The position numbers and the translations under genes are program-made. Below the pieces are notes generated by a model. It was given only the letters and a program-made list of their open reading frames with translations. It did no database searches and was not told the origin of the DNA. Positions 18,263-27,163 of a DNA stretch of 64,000 nucleotides are shown here, piece by piece (the stretch's first letter is position 1; every line of letters starts with the position of its first letter). Source of the DNA: Acidobacteriota bacterium (GTDB lineage: Bacteria > Acidobacteriota > Blastocatellia > Pyrinomonadales > Pyrinomonadaceae); assembly GCA_019639175.1 (NCBI GenBank), contig JAHBSK010000001.1, positions 186,001 through 250,000 of the forward strand, read 5' to 3'.

Positions 18263-19051
18263 TTATGACCGATCTGCGGTTGTTTTGAGGCCGCGGCGTG
18301 CGTTGATGAACTCAATAAGCCTGATCGAAAGGCTTATCGGCAGATGGCGGGAAAGGAAAACGAACAGTTTATTTTGGAGACCGGGAACGATGAGAAGATC
18401 GCCTTTCAATGCACGTTCGACGGCTATTAGGGCAACGGCCTCGGCGGACATGCCCGCGTTATTTTTATCGGCAATGCCAGCACGTGTGCGAAATTCGGTT
18501 CGCGTTATTCCCGGAGCGAGAACAGAAACGGTAACACCGGTCGATCTGAGTTCGGCCTTTAGCGACGATGAAAATGAGTAAATGAACGATTTGCACGCGG
18601 CATAGACCGCCTGTTGCGGAACGGGCGAAAAGGAATAAACAGAGGCGACGTTGAGGATCGTGCCTTTATTACGCTGCTTCATTGCGGCGACGGCGTGTTT
18701 CGTCAGCCGCAGCATTGCCGAAAGCTGCACATCGAGCATCGTAAATTCATCACTGATGTCAGTGTCGGCAAAATCACCTTTTACAGCAAATCCGGCGTTG
18801 TTGACCAACACATCTACATCATATTCTCCTGCCCAACGGACAAGTTTTTCAACATCATCCGATGTCGAAAGATCTGCGGTGAAGGTTTCGGCGTCAATTC
18901 CGAACCGGTCTTCTAACTCGTCCGCCAGAGTTTCAAGCCGGTTCGTGTCGCGAGCGGTCAGCAGCAGGCCAAACCCTCGTTTGGCAAATTCAGCGGCAAG
19001 GGCTTTTCCGATGCCGGAAGAAGCTCCTGTTATTAAGGCCTTTCTGTTCAT
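18263..19051 (-). CDS. SDR-family oxidoreductase, candidate 1-acyl/alkyl-DHAP reductase
   Basis: 262 aa. SDR motifs are TGASSGIGKALA at the N-terminus, NNAG near residue 85, a catalytic Ser in NVASVYSFSP, and YAACK with Tyr and Lys. The C-terminal region has a hydrophobic helix (LFVFLSRHLPISLSIRLIEF) that could attach to the membrane, as in DHRS7B-like or DltE-like SDRs. It is the last gene of a same-strand block with PlsC and an alkylglycerone-phosphate-synthase-like enzyme. From that context I infer reduction of the ketone of acyl- or alkyl-DHAP; the sequence alone says only SDR. Confidence 0.82.
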   Translation of the reverse strand: MNRKALITGASSGIGKALAAEFAKRGFGLLLTARDTNRLETLADELEDRFGIDAETFTADLSTSDDVEKLVRWAGEYDVDVLVNNAGFAVKGDFADTDISDEFTMLDVQLSAMLRLTKHAVAAMKQRNKGTILNVASVYSFSPVPQQAVYAACKSFIYSFSSSLKAELRSTGVTVSVLAPGITRTEFRTRAGIADKNNAGMSAEAVALIAVERALKGDLLIVPGLQNKLFVFLSRHLPISLSIRLIEFINARRGLKTTADRS

Positions 19052-19087
19052 TTCTCAGGCTGATCGGGCAAGGTTTGAATAATGGTA

Positions 19088-19936
19088 TCAGAAATCAGGC
19101 AAAAGCCGATCCTTTCTTATCTTTTCCGTAAAAAATTCATCTTCCATTTGCTTTATCGCGGCCCCGATGTCTTTCACAACCGCGATGCTTGCCTGCTTTT
19201 TGTGCAGGTCGCGCCGCATATCGGGTTCTATGACGCGCATCCGCATTGTGAACCTTGAATTTTTCGGCGGATAGTTGGAGTAGCCTTTTTGGTTATTGGA
19301 GCGAAGATGGATGCACAACACTCTGGCGCAGTCAAAACTCGTTACGATCTTGCCGACGCCAAAGCGCAGTTTTTCCGTATCAAAAACGCCGCTTCGGCTT
19401 CGCTGGCCTTCGGGAAAGATAAGAACGACGTTGCCTTTTGCCATCAGGTGACGGCAGAGGTTGAGTATCTCGTTCTTGTGTGCGGAACTGCCCTTACGAT
19501 CTATGAATATGCATTTTGTAAGGTAAAGAATGACGTGATAGGAAAGCTTTTTCTTAAAGAAATCGCCCGCCGGAACGTTCCACATAAAAGCTTTGTAATT
19601 GAACGTGTACCAAAAATTTGAGGCAAGCGCCCAGATCATCAGCGCCGAATCAATAAAGGTCAGGTGGTTGGCGCATATCACCATCGGAACATCATCTCGT
19701 TCCTTTTCCGCCCAGATGCGTTTGAACTCCCGGCGTATCTCGGCCATATTCTCAATCCGATAACCGCCGATATATTTGAATGCGGCGGCGACAGCTCCGC
19801 AAACCGGCAGCAGAGCTATGCGGCAGATGGTCGCCTGAACGCGCAGTTTTTCGATCTGCCAGATCGGCGGTTCGTCAACACCTTTTTTCAGCTTGGCCGT
19901 TTTTATTATCTTGACCAGCTTTTCCGCTCTCAGCAT
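19088..19936 (-). CDS. PlsC-like lysophospholipid/glycerol-phosphate acyltransferase
   Basis: 282 aa. The acyltransferase motif I, NHLTFIDS (His91 and Asp96 of HX4D), motif III FPEGQRSRSG near residue 181 and a substrate-binding Arg region are visible. It has a hydrophobic stretch before motif I for membrane association. The family acylates glycerol-3-phosphate, lysophosphatidate or DHAP. It starts eight bases downstream of the AGPS-like gene's stop and shares its strand, so a place in ether-phospholipid assembly is likely. Confidence 0.85.
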   Translation of the reverse strand: MLRAEKLVKIIKTAKLKKGVDEPPIWQIEKLRVQATICRIALLPVCGAVAAAFKYIGGYRIENMAEIRREFKRIWAEKERDDVPMVICANHLTFIDSALMIWALASNFWYTFNYKAFMWNVPAGDFFKKKLSYHVILYLTKCIFIDRKGSSAHKNEILNLCRHLMAKGNVVLIFPEGQRSRSGVFDTEKLRFGVGKIVTSFDCARVLCIHLRSNNQKGYSNYPPKNSRFTMRMRVIEPDMRRDLHKKQASIAVVKDIGAAIKQMEDEFFTEKIRKDRLLPDF

Positions 19937-19943
19937 CAGATCG

Positions 19944-21725
19944 TTACCTCAGATTTTGGTTTCCCGCACCAAAGACGTTCTTTGGGTCGAGGCTCCGTTT
20001 AATATCGCTTTTCCATTTCAGGGCAGTTTCGGACATTATTTCGGGCAAAAATGTCTCGCGTATCTTGCCCACGCCGTGATGATGCGAAAGCGATCCGCCC
20101 GAACGCAATATCTCTTCGCGGGCGATATTTTCAAGGTCAAGATAAACCTTTGACGGATTTTCCACGCCTTTGAAATAAAACCCGAAATAAAAATAGATAG
20201 CGACGCCGGTGCGGTAAAGCTGTGTTATGCGCGACGTGATAAAAGGCTTTCCGGGAAGGCCGCGTTTCTCATACTCCTCGGCCAGAACGCGTTTTACGTT
20301 GTCGCAGATCGCCATCGCATCGCTCCAAGAACAGCTCGTCTCGAACGATTCGGCGATGATGTAATAATTCATCAAAAAATCGCGTATGTAGGCGATGCTG
20401 TATGTCAGCTGATAACCGCGTCTGCCGTTCTCGCCGCCTGCCTTCATTCCGCCGTGCTTTTTGGCGATGCGGTAAACGTCGCGCTTCTGCTGTTCGACCT
20501 CACGCTGCGTTCCTTCAAAGACAAGGGTCAGTGCGACCATTTTATAAGGATCGAAGCCCTTTATCTTTGTTACAAAGAATTTTTCGATCTTGCTTTTTAG
20601 ATCGGCCGCGCCGCCGGTGGAAGCAGGTTTTAGAGCCAACCCGAATTGGAACTGCATATTATCTACCAGGCGGACGCTTGCGGGCGGTGTCGATGTATGG
20701 ACAAGCTCATACATAAAGTCATATCCGGCCTCATAGTTTGGGAAAAGGACGGAGCCGTATTCCTGAGCTTCAGGAAGCGGAAAAAGTTTAACGACCGCAG
20801 AGGTTATGATGCCAAGCGTTCCTTCCGAGCCGAATATCAGTTGTCTGAGGTCGGAGCCGACCGATTCGCGCGGGGCCTGGGTTTGGCGTTCCAGTTTGCC
20901 GTCAGCGGTCGCAACGGAGATGTCAACAACAATATCCTCGATGTTTCCGTATTTGTTCTTTTTCATCCCGCTGGCGTTGGTCGCTATCCAGCCGCCGAGC
21001 GTCGAAAATTCCACGCTGTCCGGTTCGTGGCCCATTGTAACGTTGTATTTTGCAAGCTGTTTCATGATGTGACGCCCGACCGCTCCGGCCTCGATCCGCG
21101 CCATCATGTTCTCTTTGTCTATCCAGAGAATTCGGTTCATCCGCCGCATATCGACCGAAACGATCATTCGGTCTGCATTTTCGCGGCACCTGACGGCTTC
21201 TGTGACATTTGTGCCGCCGCCAAAGGGAATAAGCGCTACATTGTAATTACATGCGGCGGTTATCAGGGCCGTGACCTGCTCCTCGCTTTGCGGAAACACG
21301 ACAATATCCGGCACACGGCCGATATTTCCGTATTTTATTAGGAACATTTCCTCCTGCGTATGCCCGTGGCCGTGGCGAATACGGGAATGGTCGTCAGTTT
21401 CGATCTGGTCGGGCGACAAAAAGTCGGATATTTCGCTCAGAAACTCCTCGTTTTTTATCGGCGGGTCTATTTTTGGCGGATAATTAGGCTCAAAGCGGTC
21501 TGCCGGATCAACATTTATATCAAGCGTTTCCCTGATCCACGGCAGTAAACGAGGAAGCTCTTTGCCGCTAAGTTCATAGCGGTCACCATTTATGGTCACA
21601 TTGCCATTTTGGTTAAAGCCAAACGCAGTGTCGCGAAAGCCCCAATTCTCATGACTTTCGGCCTCATCGGGGCCGATAACCACAGGTTCCGGATGTATCA
21701 GTTTGCCTCTTTTCATCTCTGACAT
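19944..21725 (-). CDS. FAD-linked oxidase family, alkylglycerone-phosphate synthase-like (ether lipid)
   Basis: 593 aa. It has a PCMH-type FAD domain (PDIVVFPQSEEQVTALITAACNYN, then PFGGGTNVTEAV, and GGWIATNASGMKKNKYGNIED). The C-terminal half matches alkyl-DHAP synthases (ETSCSWSDA, YFGFYFKG), including the active-site triple histidine SLSHHHGVGKIR at residues 548-550. In AGPS the acyl chain of acyl-DHAP is swapped for a fatty alcohol, making the ether bond. D-lactate and glycolate oxidase relatives lack the HHHGVG arrangement. A PlsC gene and an SDR gene follow, so the three ether-lipid steps after fatty-alcohol supply may be encoded together. Confidence 0.85.
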   Translation of the reverse strand: MSEMKRGKLIHPEPVVIGPDEAESHENWGFRDTAFGFNQNGNVTINGDRYELSGKELPRLLPWIRETLDINVDPADRFEPNYPPKIDPPIKNEEFLSEISDFLSPDQIETDDHSRIRHGHGHTQEEMFLIKYGNIGRVPDIVVFPQSEEQVTALITAACNYNVALIPFGGGTNVTEAVRCRENADRMIVSVDMRRMNRILWIDKENMMARIEAGAVGRHIMKQLAKYNVTMGHEPDSVEFSTLGGWIATNASGMKKNKYGNIEDIVVDISVATADGKLERQTQAPRESVGSDLRQLIFGSEGTLGIITSAVVKLFPLPEAQEYGSVLFPNYEAGYDFMYELVHTSTPPASVRLVDNMQFQFGLALKPASTGGAADLKSKIEKFFVTKIKGFDPYKMVALTLVFEGTQREVEQQKRDVYRIAKKHGGMKAGGENGRRGYQLTYSIAYIRDFLMNYYIIAESFETSCSWSDAMAICDNVKRVLAEEYEKRGLPGKPFITSRITQLYRTGVAIYFYFGFYFKGVENPSKVYLDLENIAREEILRSGGSLSHHHGVGKIRETFLPEIMSETALKWKSDIKRSLDPKNVFGAGNQNLR

Positions 21726-21804
21726 CGAACGCCGCAGGCGCAGCCTATTTTAACGGAGAAAATGATTATGTCCGAAATGTTACGAAAAGAATTGAACGAT
21801 TCTG

Positions 21805-22611
21805 CTATCCGAGAAAAGAACGCAAAGAGCTTTCCCTGATAAGCGATGAAGGTGCAATGCCGAGCATCGTGCGAAATGTGCGTGTAAGGTGTGCTGAATC
21901 GGAAAAGCCTGCTTCATATGCTGTTTCTGTAAGCGAACCGCCGCCTGCCAAAAGATGCAAGGCATCACGCAAACGAAGCCACAACAGATAACGGCGGACG
22001 GGAACGCGGACATTTTCTGAAAAAAGATGAGAAAGCCGGCTTTCGGAAAGATCGACACCTGCGGCGATCTCCTTGACCGAAATACCGTGTTCACGACGCG
22101 ACCTTATCCATTCGATACTTTTTGCAACCCGAGGATCGATCAAGAGGCTTTCGTTAGAGCCAACATCATCAGCGATGAACGTGGTCATTTGAGCACAAAC
22201 AGCTTCGTCCGCATCGGAAAGATCTTGCAGCCCGCCGAACAGTTCGCGGATGGAAGCAACGGCATCGACGGACAGAGCGGTAATGCCTGAATGGTCAAAG
22301 AGGTGATTTAGCGGACGAGCCATTTCTGCCTCAGGTACAGTGATGAGCATTGCCATCTTGCGTCCGCGTCCGTCAATGGCGTGATACTGGCCGGGCGCGA
22401 TAATGGCCGACGCAAATGGTTCCCAATCTCTGCCGCCGTCGGTGAGGAGATAAAAATCCTCGCCAAGCGAGACGCATATTTTGATCGCCGGAGATTCATG
22501 CAAGATCGTGTCGGCAGCATTGCCTATAAAAAGAGCCTGTTCTTCCCACAGCAATACGCTGCCGCTCCAGTTTCCGCTATTGCGGTTAATGTCGCCCGGC
22601 ATCTCACTCAT
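21805..22611 (-). CDS. AraC-family transcriptional regulator
   Basis: 268 aa. A cupin-like sensor half (SVLLWEEQALFIGNAADTILHES, FASAIIAPGQYHAIDGRGR) precedes a C-terminal double helix-turn-helix: ISVKEIAAGVDLSESRLSHLFSEN and SLTETAYEAGFSDSAHLTRTFRTMLGIAPSSL, the AraC/XylS signature. The ligand is unknown. It lies just upstream of the ether-lipid block on the same strand (79-base gap) and could regulate it, but it may equally act elsewhere. Confidence 0.87.
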   Translation of the reverse strand: MSEMPGDINRNSGNWSGSVLLWEEQALFIGNAADTILHESPAIKICVSLGEDFYLLTDGGRDWEPFASAIIAPGQYHAIDGRGRKMAMLITVPEAEMARPLNHLFDHSGITALSVDAVASIRELFGGLQDLSDADEAVCAQMTTFIADDVGSNESLLIDPRVAKSIEWIRSRREHGISVKEIAAGVDLSESRLSHLFSENVRVPVRRYLLWLRLRDALHLLAGGGSLTETAYEAGFSDSAHLTRTFRTMLGIAPSSLIRESSLRSFLG

Positions 22612-22674
22612 AGAGTGATTTTAACGCAGATATCTATTTAAGTCGCATCGAAAGGGCGACACGGGCATAAAGTA

Positions 22675-23268
22675 TCATTTGCCGGTCTGGCGAAGAAGGT
22701 TTTTCATTTCTACATCGACAAGTATGCGGTATGCAGGTGAATGTGCAGCCCTGTAGGTTTGAGAGTGGCTCATTGCAGGAAAGCCGGTGATTTGCAGATG
22801 TTCACCCAAAACACGCCAATCCGTGAAACTCAGGTTTCCACAAGGCGACGCGGAAAGACGATTTCCCAGATCGATCCAAGCTGAATAAAGAAACTCATCA
22901 TTACTGTCAAACATCACCGAACTGTTCAGAAAAGCTCTTTGCAGGTCTATTACCGAACCGCCCGAGTTTTTGAAAGGCCGCAGATGCAGCCGTCCGATCA
23001 AACCATCAGGGCGAAGCGGCTGCCAAAGCGGCTCATCAGCAAAGGGTGCTGAGAGGCTGTTCCATTCTGCTTCGAGTTTAGTAAATGCCTCATCAATATC
23101 CGACAGGGCATGTTCGGCGCCGCGTGTCGCCTGATGGAGCCATTTGTACGCGTCCTGCGCATTCATTGCAGATTCGGCAGTCCATATCGGGATCGCGAAA
23201 TCAAGCAGTTCAGAAGCTGAGAGAGGCGATGGCATTTTTGACTTGATACTGTAAAACAATTCGGTCAA
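22675..23268 (-). CDS. Hypothetical protein, 197 aa
   Basis: The family is not recognised. It is a soluble, Trp/Leu-rich protein with segments FAIPIWTAESAMNAQDAYKWLHQATRG, LEAEWNSLSAPFADEPLWQPLRPDGLIGRLHLRPF and the C-terminal YRILVDVEMKNLLRQ. The frame opens with a TTG at 23268 overlapping the hldD stop by four bases (TTGA); an ATG at 23235 is the alternative start. Either way it is coupled to or immediately follows hldD. Confidence 0.6.
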   Translation of the reverse strand: MTELFYSIKSKMPSPLSASELLDFAIPIWTAESAMNAQDAYKWLHQATRGAEHALSDIDEAFTKLEAEWNSLSAPFADEPLWQPLRPDGLIGRLHLRPFKNSGGSVIDLQRAFLNSSVMFDSNDEFLYSAWIDLGNRLSASPCGNLSFTDWRVLGEHLQITGFPAMSHSQTYRAAHSPAYRILVDVEMKNLLRQTGK

Positions 23269-24230
23269 TCGCCCAGATGTTTGCCGGGTATCAGATAGTT
23301 TCGCACATAATCCGCGACGGCGTCGTCGAGCGCTGTGGTCGCTGCATCATAGCCCGTGTTTCTTATTCGGGTCAGGTCTGCCTGGGTGTGATACTGATAG
23401 CGGTCGCGCAGATGTTCGGGCATGTCGATAAATTCGACATTCTTTGGCAGATCAAGTGCATTGAATATAGCGTCAGCCAGAGCATTCCACGTGTTCATCC
23501 TGCCTGAACCGACATTGAAAAGTCCGCCGTCCTTTCGCTCCATGAAATGCAGTGTCATATCGACGGCGTCTTTGACATAAACAAAATCACGGCCAAATTC
23601 GCCATCGGCGTAATCTGGATTCGCGCTTTTGAAAAGCTTTAGTTTCCCCGTTTCGTTTATCTGGCCGAAAGCCTTATTGACAAGCGAACGCATATCGCCT
23701 TTGTGATCCTCGTTCGGGCCAAAGACATTGAAATATTTCAGCCCGACGACCTTTTCAAACATTCCGTTTCGCGCGGCGTGTTGGTCGAATAGGTGTTTGG
23801 AATAGCCGTAAATATTCAGCGGCCGCAAGCTGTTGAGGTCATCAGTTCCGTCCGCCATGCCCGCCGAACCGTCGCCATATGTTGCTGCCGAAGACGCGTA
23901 AATGAACCTGACGTCATTTGCAACGGCCCAATTCGCCAACTCCTTTGTGTATTCATAATTATTTCGGAGCATGTAGTCGGCGTCGGTCTCGGTCGTGGAA
24001 GAACACGCGCCGAGATGAAATACGACACGAACGTCCGAAAGATCGGTCAGACTGTCAATGAGATCGTATGCGTCTATGTAGTCCGCTAACCTGAGCGGAG
24101 AAAGATTTTTCCACTTGTCGGTCTCGTCCATCACATCCGCGATCAGGATGTCGTCGTACCCAAGTTCATTCAGCCGCCATACGACCGCGCTCCCGATAAA
24201 ACCGGCTCCGCCTGTGACCAATATCTTCAT
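23265..24230 (-). CDS. hldD: ADP-L-glycero-D-manno-heptose 6-epimerase
   Basis: 321 aa. An extended SDR that epimerises ADP-heptose for lipopolysaccharide inner core. It begins MKILVTGGAGFIGSAVVWRLNE with the NAD-binding glycine motif, has the HldD-specific IADVMDETDKWKNL segment, YIYASSAATYGDG, the catalytic YGYSKHLFDQ (YxxxK), and LKYFNVFGPNEDHKGDMRS. This supports an LPS-bearing outer membrane, consistent with the PagL-like gene at 60.5 kb. It diverges from the asparaginase gene across 166 bases. Confidence 0.92.
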   Translation of the reverse strand: MKILVTGGAGFIGSAVVWRLNELGYDDILIADVMDETDKWKNLSPLRLADYIDAYDLIDSLTDLSDVRVVFHLGACSSTTETDADYMLRNNYEYTKELANWAVANDVRFIYASSAATYGDGSAGMADGTDDLNSLRPLNIYGYSKHLFDQHAARNGMFEKVVGLKYFNVFGPNEDHKGDMRSLVNKAFGQINETGKLKLFKSANPDYADGEFGRDFVYVKDAVDMTLHFMERKDGGLFNVGSGRMNTWNALADAIFNALDLPKNVEFIDMPEHLRDRYQYHTQADLTRIRNTGYDAATTALDDAVADYVRNYLIPGKHLGD

Positions 24231-24396
24231 ATGTGATCAAATGATAATAATACAACATTTAGGTACGTACATAATCTCGCAAAGAAACGGCCTTATTACT
24301 TATGTCTTTATCGCAGCCATACAGCGATATTTATAATTGATAACGGCGATGTCGCCGGTGGTCGTGTTTCGGTGCATTTGCGGTTAAAATGCTCTA

Positions 24397-25440
24397 ATGA
24401 AACGACGTGACTTTATTCAACTTCCGCTGCTGGGCATTCCATTTTTCCTTTCGCAAGAAACCCTTGGGCAAAAAACCGAGATCATATCGACCCAAAAGGT
24501 GAAGCTGCCTGTTGTGGTGTCCACATGGGACAGCGGTGTTGGGGCAAATGCGGCGGCGTGGCCCGTTCTGCAAAAAGGCGGCAGGGCTTTGGACGCGGTC
24601 GAGGCGGCGGGCCGGGCCTCCGAGGAAGAGATAAGCTGCTGCGTTGGCCTTGGCGGAAATCCTGACCGTGACGGCAAGGTAACGCTTGACGCATGCATAA
24701 TGGACGGCAACGGCGACATCGGCGGCGTGTCGTTTCTGGAACGCATCAAGCATCCTGTGTCGGTTGCCCGCAAGGTGATGGAAACAACGCCGCACGTTTT
24801 GCTTTCGGGCGAAGGCGCACAACAGTTTGCTATTGAGAACGGCTTTTCGCTGGAAAGCGGCAAACTCTCGCCCGACGCCGAAAAAGCCTGGAAGGAATGG
24901 CTGAAAAAATCGGAATACAAACCGGTGATAAATATCGAGAATATAAAACCGGGCAGCGTTTCACGCCAATTTGCCCCATATGTTTTTGATGACGGAGCGT
25001 TCAATCACGACACGATGGGAACCATTGCCATAGACGCGAAAAACAACCTTTCGGGCATGGTCACTACAAGCGGAATGGGTTTTAAGATGCGCGGCCGCGT
25101 GGGCGATTCGCCGATCATAGGCGCGGGACTTTTTGTGGATAACGAGGTAGGTGCAGCTACAAGCTCCGGCGTCGGCGAAGAGGTCATCCGCATCTGCGGG
25201 ACGCACACCGTTATCGAGCAAATGCGTGCGGGCCGTTCGCCCGAAGCCGCTTGCCGCGAGGCCATCCGCCGCATTGTCAAACGCGATCCGGCAAAGGCAA
25301 AAGAGATGCAGGTCGGATTCCTCGCCCTCTCAAGAAAAGGCGAGATAGGAGCCTTCGCCATACAAAAAGGATTTACTTTTTCAGTGACAAATTCACAGCA
25401 CCCGCAGGGAAAAGTGTTTGAATCCAAAAGCTGGTTTTAG
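24397..25440 (+). CDS. N(4)-(beta-N-acetylglucosaminyl)-L-asparaginase family, Ntn-hydrolase
   Basis: 347 aa. This is a glycosylasparaginase-type enzyme that hydrolyses the GlcNAc-Asn link. The self-cleavage and nucleophile site is HDTMGTIAIDAKNN, with Thr206 the new N-terminus of the beta chain. GLGGNPDRDGKVTLDACIMDG and SGVGEEVIRICGTHTVIEQM are conserved. It begins MKRRDFIQLPLLGIPFF, a twin-arginine-like signal, so it is probably exported folded via Tat (tatA at 9293). Its stop codon abuts the left REP of the RAYT element directly. Confidence 0.9.
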   Translation: MKRRDFIQLPLLGIPFFLSQETLGQKTEIISTQKVKLPVVVSTWDSGVGANAAAWPVLQKGGRALDAVEAAGRASEEEISCCVGLGGNPDRDGKVTLDACIMDGNGDIGGVSFLERIKHPVSVARKVMETTPHVLLSGEGAQQFAIENGFSLESGKLSPDAEKAWKEWLKKSEYKPVINIENIKPGSVSRQFAPYVFDDGAFNHDTMGTIAIDAKNNLSGMVTTSGMGFKMRGRVGDSPIIGAGLFVDNEVGAATSSGVGEEVIRICGTHTVIEQMRAGRSPEAACREAIRRIVKRDPAKAKEMQVGFLALSRKGEIGAFAIQKGFTFSVTNSQHPQGKVFESKSWF

Positions 25441-25466
25441 GTTTGGAGTCCCGCCTTTAGGCGGCT
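25441..25466. repeat. REP, left copy flanking RAYT
   Basis: 26-base element beginning GTTTGGAGTCCCGCC, with the palindrome CCGCC-TTTA-GGCGG. It is an exact inverted copy of 26085-26110. It starts at the base after the asparaginase stop codon. Confidence 0.93.
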
Positions 25467-25477
25467 CGGAGATCCAC

Positions 25478-26080
25478 ATGTATATCTGGAGAAAACTTAC
25501 TGATAAACAACGTCAGGACGTCCTTGAATACAGACGCCTGCAAAGATTTCCAAAACACTCGCCGCCGCATTTCGATACAGAGGATTCGGCAAGGTTTCTA
25601 ATCACCGCCGCGTGTTATGAGCACAAACATATTATAGGAACTTCGCCGGCTCGTATGACCGAGTGTGAAACAGAGATACTTAAAATATGTGATGAGTATG
25701 CAGAGAATATTTACGGATGGTGCTTTTTGCCCAACCATTATCACATTTTATTGAGAACACGTCTTATTAAAGAGCTTCGCAAAGCACTCGGAAAATTTCA
25801 TGGGAAATCATCCTTTAAGTGGAATGGTGAAGACAATGCCCGCGGGCGTCAGGTTTGGCACAATTGTTTTGAACGCAAAATGCGTTCGGCCAGACATTAC
25901 TTTGCGACGCTTAATTATGTTTTGCACAATCCGGTGCGTCATGGCTACACAGTGCGATGGCAGGATTGGCCCTGGTCTAACGCCACAGAGTATTTAGAAT
26001 CTGTTGGTCGGGAAAAGGCCATTGAAATATGGGACGAATATCCAATACTCGATTATGGGGATAAGTGGGATATTTATTAG
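25478..26080 (+). CDS. REP-associated tyrosine transposase (RAYT, Y1/TnpA_REP)
   Basis: 200 aa. A single-stranded-DNA HUH transposase of the IS200/IS605-like RAYT group, which handles REP hairpins. The HUH motif is in FLPNHYHILLRT and the catalytic Tyr in LNYVLHNPVRHGY; the early FLITAACYEHKHI strand and the C-terminal WPWSNATEY are typical of the family. I chose the ATG at 25478 because the upstream in-frame codons run through the REP. The gene is bounded by a pair of perfectly inverted REPs and occupies the gap between the asparaginase and HIT genes exactly. Confidence 0.93.
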   Translation: MYIWRKLTDKQRQDVLEYRRLQRFPKHSPPHFDTEDSARFLITAACYEHKHIIGTSPARMTECETEILKICDEYAENIYGWCFLPNHYHILLRTRLIKELRKALGKFHGKSSFKWNGEDNARGRQVWHNCFERKMRSARHYFATLNYVLHNPVRHGYTVRWQDWPWSNATEYLESVGREKAIEIWDEYPILDYGDKWDIY

Positions 26081-26084
26081 CAAA

Positions 26085-26110
26085 AGCCGCCTAAAGGCGG
26101 GACTCCAAAC
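26085..26110. repeat. REP, right copy flanking RAYT
   Basis: 26-base exact inverted copy of the REP at 25441. It includes the end of the HIT gene: read on the minus strand, it supplies the last codons and the TAG of that gene. Confidence 0.93.
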
Positions 26111-26420
26111 TTTCACCGGAATTTACATGAAAATGCAGATGTTTTGAATCCTGATATTCGCCGAGGTTTGTCAGAACGCGGGCGGCTCCTGTTTGCTGAT
26201 AGACCGTTGCGGCGACCTGTTTTATCACATCAAACAGCTCGATAAGCAATTCGTTCTCCAATTCCAAAACAGATGCCACGTGCTGTTTTGGCACAACGAC
26301 AATATGCACCGGCCAGAAAGGCCGCGTGTGGTGATAGGCCAGGACATTTTCGGTCTCTAAAACCTTCTCAACCCGCGTCCTGCCGCTAAAAACTTCTTCG
26401 CAATAAAAATCTTCCGTCAT
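26091..26420 (-). CDS. HIT-family nucleotide hydrolase/transferase
   Basis: 109 aa. The histidine triad is at the C-terminus, KHLHFHVNSGE, preceded by HHTRPFWPVHIVVVPKQHVASVLELE. HIT proteins hydrolyse AMP-linked nucleotides such as adenosine phosphoramidates. The final residues after the triad (ESLESRL) are encoded by the REP element, so the original tail was replaced when the RAYT unit inserted. The start at 26420 overlaps the cutC stop by four bases. Confidence 0.88.
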   Translation of the reverse strand: MTEDFYCEEVFSGRTRVEKVLETENVLAYHHTRPFWPVHIVVVPKQHVASVLELENELLIELFDVIKQVAATVYQQTGAARVLTNLGEYQDSKHLHFHVNSGESLESRL

Positions 26421-27163
26421 TGTGCCGCTGCTATAATTCGCTTTATTTTTTCCGCACTCGTTACATTTCTTAGATACTCAGAACCTGCTTCTTCGCTGCC
26501 CATGGCGACAGCGTCGTTGCGATATTGCATCGCGCTTTCAACGGTTTCAAATGCCGTAAAGTGAAGCTCTTTGACGCCGGTTGCCGAGATGACATCGGCG
26601 ATGTTCGTTTCATTGAGGCCGCCGCATGCCATAATGATAATTCTGTCAGCCGCTTTTTCGACGAGCTTGCCAATAAGATCAACGCCCTCGACGGCATTCG
26701 CTTTTTGTCCCGAGGTAAGGACCCGATCAATGCCAAGTTCGATCAGAGTTTCAAGAGCTTCGTAAGGATCGCGGCAAACATCAAATGCCCGATGGAACGT
26801 CACCGACATCGGCCTGGCGAGCGTTATGAGTTCTTTTGTCCGCTCTTTGTCAACGTTGCCGTCATCGTTCAGCAGGCCGATAACGACGCCGTCAACCCCA
26901 AGCTTTCGCGCGGCCTCAATGTCGCGTTTCATTATTTCAAATTCCGTGTCCGAATAAAGAAAATCACCGCCGCGAGGCCTGATAATGACGTGGAGTTTTA
27001 TGTTCAGCAGATCTCGCGCCATCGCGGTCGAACCAAAACTCGGCGTCGTGCCGCCTTCAAAAAGGTTGTCGCAAAGCTCAACCCTATCCGCTCCGCCACT
27101 CTGTGCGGCAATAGCGGATTCGACCGAATCAACGCAAATTTCAAAGGACAAGCTGCTATTCAC
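26417..27163 (-). CDS. cutC: CutC-family (copper homeostasis) TIM-barrel protein
   Basis: 248 aa. CutC signature segments: FEICVDSVESAIAAQSGGADRVELCDNLFEGGTTPS at the start, VIIRPRGGDFLYSDTEFEIM, VTFHRAFDVCRDPYEALETL and the ACGGLNETNI cofactor loop. The family folds as a TIM barrel and is linked to Cu(I) tolerance, though the molecular activity is disputed. It lies within a same-strand run of methyltransferase, cutC and HIT with overlapping ends, suggesting cotranscription. Confidence 0.92.
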   Translation of the reverse strand: MNSSLSFEICVDSVESAIAAQSGGADRVELCDNLFEGGTTPSFGSTAMARDLLNIKLHVIIRPRGGDFLYSDTEFEIMKRDIEAARKLGVDGVVIGLLNDDGNVDKERTKELITLARPMSVTFHRAFDVCRDPYEALETLIELGIDRVLTSGQKANAVEGVDLIGKLVEKAADRIIIMACGGLNETNIADVISATGVKELHFTAFETVESAMQYRNDAVAMGSEEAGSEYLRNVTSAEKIKRIIAAAQ

